Part shown: piece by piece, positions 47,054 through 57,531 of the stretch | Position numbering within the stretch: the stretch's first letter is position 1 | Layout of the letters: the number at the start of each line of letters is the position of its first letter | Source of the DNA: Paramacrobiotus metropolitanus | Taxonomy: Eukaryota; Tardigrada; Eutardigrada; Parachela; Macrobiotidae | DNA length: 64,000 nucleotides | Reading direction: 5' to 3' | Assembly (NCBI RefSeq): GCF_019649055.1 | Contig: NW_026570263.1 | Span: 806,001 to 870,000 of the forward strand | The notes under the pieces: model-generated | What the model was told of the DNA's origin: nothing | Databases searched by the model: none | What the model saw: the letters and a program-made list of their open reading frames with translations, nothing else | Translations under genes and position numbers: made by a program

Positions 47054-47584
47054 GCCGATTGATGATTAAATCTTTAATTTTCTTTTTTTTGTTTTCTGGT
47101 GGTGAGCGGCGCGTTGTGAGGGACGCGGCAGTGGAAGGGGGCGGGGATAGTTGATTATGCGGATTAGATTCGTTTTACGGTTGGTTTTTTGAAGAGTTTT
47201 ATTATTTGGCACCGCAGCCGACCCGAACGGGCCGGAAATGGGGATTCAAATTCGTGAGGTGTGCTGACCTTTATGTTTCACGTGTTGCCCTGTTCGGATA
47301 TGGTGTTGTGTGGTCTTCGCGTTGTACAAATAATTCATCTGGCATTAAAAGGCATTATCACTGCATGGGATGGCGGTAGCGGAGCGGTCAGTAGTGGGTG
47401 TTCAGATTGAGCAACATAAGAAGCAACTCAGTGCGCATTTTCCTCGTTAATCATTTGAACTTGACCTGCGTAATACGGAACGCGAAACTACAGTACTTGC
47501 AAGTTACACCAGATGAGTTATCGCGAAACAACAGTTCACTGTGCGATCGCGTTTCCTCGTTGTATTTACATAGATATTCGCTGT
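47054..47584 (+). other. cnc 3' flank
   Basis: 3' UTR and downstream DNA of cnc. Bases 47262-47440 (ctgacctttatgttt, cattaaaaggcattat) recur at 60773-60950 next to the copied cnc exon. Confidence 0.6.
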
Positions 47585-47599
47585 TTAAAAAACTCTTTC

Positions 47600-48118
47600 G
47601 CCCACTTTTGACCAGTTGAAGTCGCTGTACATACCATTTCCAACAATGCCCACTAGCTTTTTAGTTCCGTCTCCATAGGGTCCGTAAATGTCGAAGGCTG
47701 CAGCAACGAAATCGTATCTTGCTTGCATCCAGGCGTGTTTTGCTAGTTTCCCCCTTTCCGCAAGCTGGGCTGCTGCGCCGGCATTCACGGAAGTGCGGTC
47801 GACATACGAGGCCGCCAGCGTGTCCACGCAGGTGACATCCACTGCCAACGGTTTTCCGCGCTTCCAAGGAATAAGGGTGATCACATCCGGCCTCTTCTTA
47901 TCTTTCAGGGATAGACCTTTTGGTTCTATCTTCGAAGGGAAGCCAGCTGATTGCAGGCCCCGGGTGAATTCCGCGCTAATCCCGTCGTGTCGTGGTAAAC
48001 TTCCGGCAGACCGTTTACAGCGAAGTCCGTGCCGGCCCAACTCGTCGACCAGCCCACCACAAACGCATACGTGTGCCGTGTAGAGTGACGATCGGTGCTC
48101 CCAGACGCAGCGCAACAC
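47600..48118 (-). mobile_element. RLE-type LINE C-terminal fragment
   Basis: The open minus-strand frame has C.C (HVCVCGG), GRHGLRC, PRHDGIS, KKRPDVITLIPWKRGK and VDVTCVDTLA, then SVNAGAAAQLAE. This is a zinc-knuckle followed by R-P-D...D-V-T, the restriction-like endonuclease signature of early non-LTR retrotransposons. Weaker related sequence continues upstream to about 48490. No reverse transcriptase is seen. It is a different subfamily from the 8.2 and 54.1 kb copies (FDIYGPYG in place of FETLGPWG). Confidence 0.65.
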
Positions 48119-48499
48119 TTATGCGAAAAGCGTTATTATGGAACAGATTACCGAGCCAGGCTGCCGGTAAAGCATGGATCCGCACGCCTGCTTCCGGGAC
48201 TGATACCGCCTTCAGATGCGCGACTTCCTCCTGTGAAGTTCGTAGTGCGGTCAGCCTTGAAAATGTCTGAAGTGTCGTGGGAGTGTCCCATGCTTTCTGG
48301 ACGTGCCGGAAAGCCTCCGTACGTCGGAAGTTCGTCAGTGTCGGCCTCTAACTTCCAGGCTCGCGTGACGGTGCAATGACATCCATTGCTGTCAGTGTCG
48401 GGCATAATCTGGATAATAAGTTCGTACTCAACTTCGTAGTTACTAGTCAGAACAGCACACTCACACATGATGCACCGCTTAGACAACATTCATCCGCTT

Positions 48500-50430
48500 A
48501 TTTACCGCTACTAGAATATGTACATAAAACTTTGTAATTATTTTCCACACCTTATTACAGAGTCACAGGCAAGCTGCCAAGAAAATCAACATCGGGCACA
48601 TATCATTCCCGATCGGGCAGTCTAAAAGCTAAAAAGACGTCCTCGTTGCTTCTCATATATTGATATCGGTAAATGTTCCGAGCACTGACACAGTGACACT
48701 TCACTACATAAATATACCGACATACATAAATATCTATATGCATGCATTTTGAGGTAGCGAAACGTAAATATACATATAACATCATTAACATGTAACATCG
48801 TAAATATACACGTATGTATATACGACGATCTCTTATTTTGTTGTTGTCCGATCTACTACTTATTTATGGTTAGCCACTCAATTTTCCTGCGGTATTGTCG
48901 AAGTGAGATACCACAATTAAAATATGCACTTAACCTTACGCAAGTAACATGCGCTTTCCAAAACGTCTGGAGAAGCAGTATGCATGAAAGTTGCTGACTT
49001 TGTTCAGTTTCAAATTGTCAACTCTGGAAAGCAGCTTATGCCTCGATGAACCTGTGAATTTCTCTGCAATTTCCGCAGTTTTGTTCAGTGCGTAGAGCAG
49101 TGGAATGGGCTTCCGTGTCGTCTTAGATGACCTGACGTATAGGACCTGATCGATTACTGTGGTGTAATTACAGATAGCTTGCTGTAAAGGTTCTGAACAC
49201 CAGGATCGGTCAGAGTCAGACGGTACTGCGCTGTTTTGAAGGACTTCTTCAAGAAACCAGACAAAAAAAAGGGGATATGAACGAAAATGTATCTAGTATG
49301 GATCATCTGATTCTGCCGTTCTCTCTCAAATTCCGCTCTCCAGCAACCTTAATTGGTGGTTAATTGAGTAAAATAACTTACGTAGAAACAAAACATGAAA
49401 AATGCCGGAAAAACATGAAAACTGTTTTAAAACAAAAAAGTGCCGGTATACATTTTAATAGTTTTATGCTCCCGGTTTGTCGGGGTACACGGGCATTGCG
49501 TAAATTAGAAGGAGCGGCTACGTAATTGTGTGTCTACTGTCTAGATTTTTACATCGTCGAACGCTGAGCTTCCACTGCTTGTACGTCCGGAAGACTTGAA
49601 GAACAAACGCAACTGACTACTTGTAAAGGAACAGCCCCATAGTATTAGTACAAGTACAGTATACATAGCTCGTGCTGTATATTGCGCTTAGGTGATTGCA
49701 GTGCAACGGGCCAACGGCTGCGAATGTGACAGACCGGAAGCCACCCAACAGCAACAGCGTGGGGATGAAGGGTCGAGCGTGCGCGGCGGGGTGGCGGTCA
49801 GGCGCGGGGTAAGCGTGCTGTTGCAACGCTAGCGACGCTCCGATTCGATTTGAAGACAGTGACACAAGAGCCGCTGTGAACATACTTATTTGAATCGCGC
49901 CTATGTATTCCATAAATTAATTTGTACATACCCTTGTATATACAGTAATAATAATAAAAGAGAAAGTCGCATTATGGTGGCCCTAGAGTGTTGAGTTAGA
50001 CGCTGTGCGCCTTCCGCTTTCTAATTCCGTATTTTTCTTCTGATCATACTTGTGCTGTAGAGCTCGAGATCGCCGAGCAGTTGTGCAGTCATAATCGTGG
50101 ACTTCCAAGCAAGTTTTCTTCAGTGTTCAGCTTTGACGGACTCGACGCACTGGACTTTTCTGCATTTACTTCCGATCACACTTACTGTACTAATCTGTAT
50201 AATCCTGTATATATATCAGTAAATGACGATGAGTATACACAGCCCACAGTACAGTACGGCGTACGCTCAATGGACATGATTATATACAATAATCCACCTA
50301 TAATATTATTATTACATCTGCGTTTTGTGCACTTTCTGGCTCTCGTATACATCGCAGCGCACTCATGCCTTGTTATACTTCATGATTCATGGTATGTCGA
50401 ACTGTTTCAAAAGTGCATATTTACCTAATG
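48500..50430. other. Intergenic, no gene seen
   Basis: AT-rich sequence with no recognised frames or repeats, upstream of gene C's conserved flank. Confidence 0.4.
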
Positions 50431-50439
50431 GGCTTGCCC

Positions 50440-51040
50440 GGTACATAGCTCCAAATACGTGTACCTCCACGGGAACTTTCGCTGTCGCGCACTCCCAAGC
50501 ACTTTTTTGCAATGCTTTGTGTTATTTCGTAGTCAGAGGATTTGTTCACGTAGGCGTGAAATCCGTTTTCGCGCGCAACATCTGGTTGCGGAGTTAACAG
50601 TATAGGCCCGATCAATCCTAGCTAAACTTCTCGAGAAAGATATCGCGAAATAAAATGTGAAAGTTGTACAAGTTTTTTCGAATTTTAAATAAATTTTAGA
50701 TTTTTGAATTTTGACACATGCCAGAACACCGGATCGGTGTAAGAACGATCTTCATGGTTACGTCACGGTGCATTTATAATTACGTACAAAATCTGAAGGA
50801 GATCGGTCCGTATTGAGACTTTTGGCACTTCTCGTACAATACAATGCAAGTTATACAACTAGAAAAAGCTTGAGTGAAATTTAGTTAAATTAATTGCATT
50901 ATGTACAAGTACAGTACATGTCAGTACTTGTGTATTTTTAGGCGTAGATCTATATAAGTAAAGTAAGAGTATCTATATATGACGTATAATGTGTGTAGAA
51001 AACAATTAATTATCGACAATTAATTGTATTGTTGCAGCTT
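50440..51040 (+). promoter_or_regulatory. Gene C 5' flank, inverted match to gene B flank
   Basis: See the gene B flank: 50735-50825 and 50455-50545 match. A 'ttgttgcag' acceptor-like site ends at 51037, seven bases before the ATG, echoing 'cctgcag' before the ATGs of genes A and B. A conserved 5' UTR intron is therefore likely. Confidence 0.45.
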
Positions 51041-51452
51041 GCAATGGATTGCAGGCTAGTTGATCCGGGATTTCGACGGCTTTGGGTTGGCGCAGAGGGG
51101 ATCAGTTACCAAAATACGGTAGCGGTGCGGATATATGCAGGGACGGATGAGTGCTGGTTGGGATACATCCAGGATATTCGCGACGAGCACGTGCTGGTGG
51201 ACTTTGCCAGCAGCCGGCCCGGGGCGGCTGCCCGCTACATTCACGCGTCACACGTGTGGCCGCTGCCGTGTCTGTCGCCGCATCCGGATCGGCCTTATAC
51301 GTCGGTATTCGCGGCCCTCCGCGACCGCTACGACGAGCCATTTCGCTTCCGGCCGGCCACTGCCTTGCATTTCGATTGGGAGTGCAAAATGTGCTTCATC
51401 AACCTGTCCGCGGCCGGAGCAGATGCAGCAGCGGCGCCTGGTAATGCTAATC

Positions 51453-51615
51453 AAGCGAGCGAGCGAAGCGAGCGAAGCGTTTTTAATTTAAAATGTGTGA
51501 CGTGACGAACCGGAGAGCCGGGTTCCCGGGGTCCAGGGGCGAAGCCCCTGGCCGGGGTTTGGGGCGGAGCCCCAATAAGCAGGGGGTGCGGGGGGCGCAG
51601 CCCCCCGCTGAAACA
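51453..51615. repeat. GC-rich triloop hairpin cluster
   Basis: 'gcgagcgaagcgagcgaagc' at 51458-51477 is followed by ccaggggc-gaa-gcccctgg, ttggggc-gga-gccccaa and cggggggc-gca-gccccccg, three perfect 7-8-bp stems with 3-base loops within about 65 bases. The composition is unlike the surrounding AT-rich DNA. Confidence 0.85.
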
Positions 51616-51642
51616 ATTGAGAAGGTAGTTTAAAATTCAAAA

Positions 51643-52830
51643 CCTAACCCGGTCCTTTTTGACGAACCCGCCATAGTAATGTACGGGGGGTCCGGAAATT
51701 TAGACCCGGTGCGGATTTTTTTAGCGACCCCCGGGTGGAGCGTTTTTGGGGAACCGTGACGTAAATTATAACCCGGTCATTATTGACGAACCCGCCGTAG
51801 TAATGTATGGGGGGTCCGGAAATTTAGACCCGGGCGGATTTTTTTCGCGACCCCCGGGTGGAGCGGTTTTGGGGAACCGTGACGTAAATTATAACCCGGT
51901 CATTATTGACGAACCCGCCGTAGTAATGAATGGGGGGTCCGGAAATTTAGACCCGGTGCGGATTTTTTTAGCGACCCCCGGTTGGAGCGGTTTTGGGGAA
52001 CCGTGACGTAAATTATAACCCGGTCATTATTGACGAACCCGCCGTAGTAATTACGGGGGGACCGGAAGTTTATACCCGGGGCGGATTTTTTTCGCGACCC
52101 CCGGGTGGAGCGGTTTTGGGAAACCGTGACGTAAATTATAACCCGGTCAATATTGACGAACCCGCCGTAGTAATGTAGGGGGGTCCGGAAATTTAAACCC
52201 GGGGCGGATTTTTTTAGCGACCCCCGGGTGGAGCGGTTTTGGGGAACCGTGACGTAAATTATAACCCGGTCATTATTGACGAATCCGCCGTAGTAATGTA
52301 CGGGAGGACCGGAAGTTTAGACCCGGGGCGGATTTTTTTCGCGACCCCCGGGTGGAGCGGTTTTGGGAAACCGTGACGTAAATTATAACCCGGTCAATAT
52401 TGACGAACCCGCCGTAGTAATGTAGGGGGGTCCGGAAATTTAAACCCGGGGCGGATTTTTTTAGCGACCCCCGGGTGGAGCGGTTTTGGGGAACCGTGAC
52501 GTAAATTATAACCCGGTCATTATTGACGAACCCGCCGTAGTAATGTACGGGGGGTCCGGAAATTTGGACCCGGGCCGGATTTTTTTAACGACCCCCGGGT
52601 GGAGCGGTTTTGGGGAACTGTGACGTTATCTATAACCCTTTCATTATTGACGATCCCGCCGTAGTAATGTACCGGGGGTACGAAAATTTGGACCCAGGGC
52701 TGATTTTTTCAGCGACTTCTGGGTGGAGAAGTACTGGGGAACGGTAACGTAAAATATAACCTGGTCATTATTGACGAACTCGCAGTGATATACGGGTGGT
52801 CGTAAAATTTGGACCCGGGAATTTTGCCCG
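51643..52830. repeat. 123-124-bp satellite, about 9-10 copies
   Basis: 'tattgacgaa' recurs at 51781, 51904, 52028, 52151, 52274, 52398, 52521, 52645 and 52769 (the copies at 52274 and 52645 with one base changed). Core blocks are 'gcgacccccgggtggagcgg' and 'ccgtgacgtaaattataacc'. Middle copies are nearly identical and the edge copies are diverged, as in unequal-crossover arrays. Open frames here are repeat artefacts. Confidence 0.95.
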
Positions 52831-52849
52831 CTGTAGGTTGTGGAGTGTT

Positions 52850-53700
52850 TTATGGTTACGGGTCCCGTAACAGGTAACTTTTACCGTGAAGAGCGCTTGC
52901 AAACATTTCTGTTTACTATCAGTAAAATTACCATAACCGCAGTACGTTACCCTAGACGAGGATTACTGTTACTATAACAGATTACTTTTTATGCAACGGG
53001 TTGTCATTACCGAATTTCTATAATAATTAATCCTTAGGGTAACGGGTTACCGTTACCGCAACCTGTTTTGTAATGGATTACTATGGCGGGATACTGTCAT
53101 TGAAACCGTTACCGTAATGGAGTACCGTGCATGTTATTGTCACCGTTGTGGGTTTACGCAACCGTTGCTGCTACCCTTTACATGCTACCCTGCTACCCGA
53201 ACAATCATTTAATTGTTGCTTAAATAAACTTAATGTAAAAATCCTGAAAAAAGCTAACCTGAAATGGAATTAGAATGACTAACGCTGACTGACGCCGTTA
53301 TTCATCGAAGATGAACTACAGAAATTCGCGCTCACGAGGCTTGCAAGTTACAAATTTATTTAAAGGAGTACGCTTAGAAAGCGCACATTCGAGAATATTA
53401 AACAAAAAAGGATTCTAAGGCTTCTGAGTAATTTTTTGAAATAGTTTTGAAACGTTGCCATAGCAAAACATCTATTTAAGAAACCCAGCGAAGTCAGGAG
53501 TCATTACTACCATTACTAACATTAACACTGCATGTGTTACCTGCATTGCCGCTGTTGTTATTCATATTCTGATGGTTCATCGTTGCGCGTTACCGCTACC
53601 GGCGTTACCACTCAAACTAAGCGTTATCAGTAATAACTGTTACGTTTGCCAGACTGTAACAATGTACAGTAACTGAGTCTGTTTTTGATAGTGTATCATG
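52850..53700. repeat. Degenerate GTTACC-rich stretch
   Basis: Many scattered 'gttacc', 'ggtaac' and 'taccgttacc' words on both strands without a fixed period, notably 52910-53130 and 53515-53660. It may be a decayed short-period repeat. No gene is seen. Confidence 0.45.
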
Positions 53701-53714
53701 TCTCGTTACTGTTG

Positions 53715-53830
53715 AAACTAAAGGCGTAGCCGAAGGCGACGCCAAAACGTGGCGCTAGCGAGCGCAGCAAAACAAGCGGAGCTGGAAGTAAAACAAAAGG
53801 GTTCTATGGTTCTGTTAATCTGAAGGTATG
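53715..53830. repeat. Isolated unit related to the 55-kb satellite
   Basis: 'ccgaaggcgacgcc', 'gcgagcgcagcaaaac' and 'gggttctatggttct' match the unit structure of the 54.94-55.76 kb array, separated from it by the LINE fragment. Confidence 0.6.
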
Positions 53831-54049
53831 TGACTTTATTGGTCAAATCAAACTTAAGGCAAAATAAAAAAAGAAACAAGAATTACAACAAGAAAATTTC
53901 TTTCAGCTTATCAAGGCCTTCCATCGTGCCCAGTGCCCAGCACAGACGCCGCATTACCCCGTTGAACATCTATCGACAAACGCTGACGTTAAAACTCATG
54001 CGAGCGTGCTTCGCCGGTTTGCTGCTGAAATCTTTACCCCAGTTCGTTG

Positions 54050-54660
54050 GCAAATGCGATTGCTGACGGCCCCCACGGGCCCAGGGTTTCAAAGGCGATC
54101 GAAGCGAACAGGTAGCGGCCAACCAGGTACAAATTCAATCTGGATTTTTTATCCTCTGCTTGCACGGCGGCCGTTCCCGCTTTGATCGAGTTGGCTTTGA
54201 CATGTATGGCGCAACCGTGTCTACACATGTCACGTCCCATGCTAGGCACAATCCACGTTTCCAGGCAAATGCCGTGCAGCCGTCCGGACGGCGCTCCGTG
54301 GTGTGAGAAGTACCACGAGGCTCCAGTTTTGCAGGCACGCCGGCAGATATACATGCTCGACAAATGATGCTATTTAATCCGCCGTGACGCGGGTGTCTTC
54401 CGGCGGAGAAGACACATGACAGCCCATGATGCCCGTAACCATCTACGCGTTTGAGACATTTGACGCAATCATGAGGTTCACAAATCGTGGCGCTAAGGCA
54501 AAGACCAACACTGATCATGAGTTCGTCGTCTCCCGGCAGGTTGCCGATGTGGGCGGAAAGTTGTGCGTTTAAACAGATGCCGGCTTCTGGCCTAGACTGG
54601 GCAAGCAGGCGTGCTGTGTTGACTTCATCGCCCTCGAACACCTGCAACAAAGTAGAAAGG
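54050..54660 (-). mobile_element. RLE-type LINE C-terminal fragment
   Basis: Translation shows DCVKCLKRVDGYGHHGLSC, GRHPRHGGLNSIICR, RRPDGCTAFAWKRGLCLAWD and VTCVDTVA, then in another frame FETLGPWGPSAIAFANELG. It is the same subfamily as the 8.2-kb copy (identical RRPDGCT.FAWKRG) and extends farther upstream, including the C..C/H..C knuckle. The frame is shifted about once and no reverse transcriptase is present. Confidence 0.7.
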
Positions 54661-54939
54661 GAAACGTTACATAAAGGCATGTCTCACGGCTTTCGAGACT
54701 TCCGGAACGCGGGTTCGGGAATTTCAACCTGACGGGCTTTCAGTTTCCAGGACTCCACTGCGCCGGCGACGTCGGTAATATCGTGGGTATGGAGCAGCGC
54801 GGACAGCAAACCGGAAACAGAATTGAATCGAAGTCAGGAAGGCTGGTAGGGATAATTCTTCTGACCGGCGGATGCCAATTCCATCTCTGCTAACTGGGAG
54901 TGTTACTTGACCCCAAGGCGGGAGTCGTTGTCGTTGTGG

Positions 54940-55760
54940 TCGTTGTGGTTGTGGTTGGTCCGTACGTTCGAGATTTTTCTTGCAGTTTCACTTAAGCTTT
55001 TTGTTACTGTAACGATACGGTCGCATAAACCGAAGGCAGAGCCAAAGGCGACGCCGAGCTGCGGCGCGAGCAAGCGCAGCGCAGCGAGCGGAGCAGCAAG
55101 TCAAACGAGCGGATTCTATTGTACTGCTGTTCTGAAGAGATTCTCCTTACAGTTCAGGTTAAACTTTTGTTACCGTGATGATACGGAAGTGGAAACCGAA
55201 GGCGGAGCCGAAGGCTACGCCGAGCTGTGGCGCGAGCAAGCGCAGCGCAGCGAGCGGAGCAGCAAGTAAAACAAGAAGATTCTATTGTCCTACTATTCCG
55301 AAGAGATTCTTCTTACAGTTCAGCTTAACCCTTTTGTTACATGATTATACGGTAGCAAACTACCGTTTCCACCGAAACCGAAGGCAAAGCCAAAGGCGAT
55401 GCCGAGCTGCGGCGCGAGGGAGCGCAGCATAATGAGCGGAGGAGCAAATAAAACGAAAGGATTCTATTGCTCTTTTATTTAAAAGAGATTCTTCTTATAG
55501 TTCCGCTTGAACTTTTGTTACCGTGTTGATACAGAAGTCGAAACCGAAGGCGGAGAAAAAGCTACGCCGAGCTGCGGCGAAAGCAAGCGCAGCGCAGCGA
55601 GCAGCAACTAAAACAAAAGCATTCCGTTGTTCTTTTCATTAAAAAATTGTTTTTACGGACGAAATTTCCGTTGTCATTCTGAAATTTGCTAGCAAACTAT
55701 TGTTTCGAGGAAAACCGAAGGCAAATCCGAGCGGCGCCGCAATTGAAGCATCAAATAGAA
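54940..55760. repeat. Satellite of about 165-180 bp, 4-5 copies
   Basis: 'ccgaaggc' recurs at 55030, 55196, 55376, 55544 and 55715. Each unit has 'gccgagctgcggcgcgagca' followed by 'agcgcagcgcagcgagcgg', then 'gattctattgt' and 'gagattcttcttacagttc'. The right-hand copies are increasingly diverged. Confidence 0.9.
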
Positions 55761-57531
55761 CAATAGATTTATTTTTTCTATTTCAAAATTTTGTTGCAAT
55801 CTGCATAGAAATTTAGATATCAATTTTGCAAATGAAACCGAATTATTTGATTGCTTGATCGAAGTTTCTCGCTTTGTGCAACAACACCCTATTTCAAACT
55901 TCAAAACAGTCTCATCCATAAAGGTTTGTATAAATCTAAATACATAAGTACAAATAAAATAAACCTCAGTGATTGAGAGTTTTGATTCTTTTGCGGAGAA
56001 AAAGAGAGGAGATCAGCGTTAAAGGTCATTACTTTTAAATACACCGGTGTTCACAGAAATTTAATGACGTGGCCTTGCCCTCACCAGAATTGCGTATAAT
56101 AGGTAACTTTCAACACGGTAAGCAGGATGGTGAAATTCCCCGTTTTTGAAACGACTCTTACCAAAATTCACAAATGTTTAAGACTTTCATAAATTAATGT
56201 CGACATATTTTTTTGAAAATTACGCGATTCATGAACTTTATTGTAGACCAAAGATTCTGGCAAGCTTAGTCAAATCAACATCCAAGCACTAAAACACTTT
56301 TGCACCAGGTGGAGTTGAGTTAGTACGTCAAGACCAAAAACGACATTGGATTGCTAACCATTGTTTTATGCCTGAAATGGTCACTAGGTTTTCAACACCA
56401 TGGTAAGTAAATATGAGTTACTCGACCGTTATGTTCCAGAATAAAATCGACCGAATTAAACTGAAAGATATAAAAATAACATGGCACCCTTTACCCAAGA
56501 AAGTGATCCAGTTGGGAATCGTTACTGCGTTATTGTTACCTACGTTGCTACTGCCCCCGGACATCGAATAAGCTGTTGAAACGATAAATCGTTTGCGTAA
56601 TAAATCAAGCCAAACCAAGCTTTACGAAAAACATTTTCGTCTCTAAAACAGAAATCTGCGCCGGCGCTTCTCAGATCCTGTGTGGTTACATCGGCATACG
56701 CGGTTTGTGTAAATAAGTGTGCCAATTTATTCGCAGCTAAGACAATCTTTCCGTAAATTTGAAAATACTGAAATTTAAATGGCTTCCATGCGCCTAACAA
56801 CTTGAAAGCAATGACCGGCATCCTAAAGTAAAGAATTTGGTGCGAAATTGACGGCAATGTGCGGTATGGTATTTATATTAGTAGTGCCGCGTCGCAGTTG
56901 CTTGCTTGGTCACATCTGATCATATAGCAGTCCATTTGTATCACCAGCGGGGTCGTTATTATCATTTATATCAGTATTATCATCATTGTCACGGAATGAG
57001 ATGTCTCGAGGTGGCGGCATGCTCGTATCGCGTTGCGCCGCGTGCGGGAGTATGGAGAGACTACCGCTATCCACCAGTCTGCTAAACTCATGCCAGTCAA
57101 TCACGCCGACTTTCCACTCAGCATTAAACTATTATAAGTAACCGCTTAAGCTGCTTATCGGCCAAAAAATCGGCTCTACAATGTCGAGCGTAACCGCAAA
57201 CAATATTTTGGCCAATACACAGATCAGTAATTCCTTAGGCTTAGTTAGCTCATGGTTAGCCATCGTTTATTTTTTTTTCACGCAATTTTCAGCCAACAAT
57301 AAACCATTTCATCTTACAAAATTCTGAATATAGTTTCTTGGAGCGCATGCACCAGCACGAAGCTCAAATAATATTATACTTTTTTTAACGGAATCAAAAA
57401 TAGAAAACATTCACAAATATATTGTATCGGCATAATTCCGAAAAACGGCATAAAACTAATGATATCATATCGGCATCGTAGCGGTGGCAAAACTGATTTG
57501 AGCAGCTCTGCTCATAAGCCTTCCACAGCAT
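55761..57531. other. Unassigned AT-rich DNA
   Basis: No gene is supported. The minus-strand frames at 56540-56857 (105 codons, contains FKLLGAWKPFKFQYFQIYGK) and 56910-57104 are the most protein-like, but I recognise neither and see no splice partners. Confidence 0.35.

Noticed and set aside
50081-50615. Open frames upstream of gene C
   Set aside because: They lie over the flank shared with gene B, where the frames are not conserved.
51746-52178. Repetitive proteins starting MGNRDVNYNPVIIDEPAV
   Set aside because: The frame is a by-product of the 123-124-bp satellite, whose period keeps the frame open by chance.
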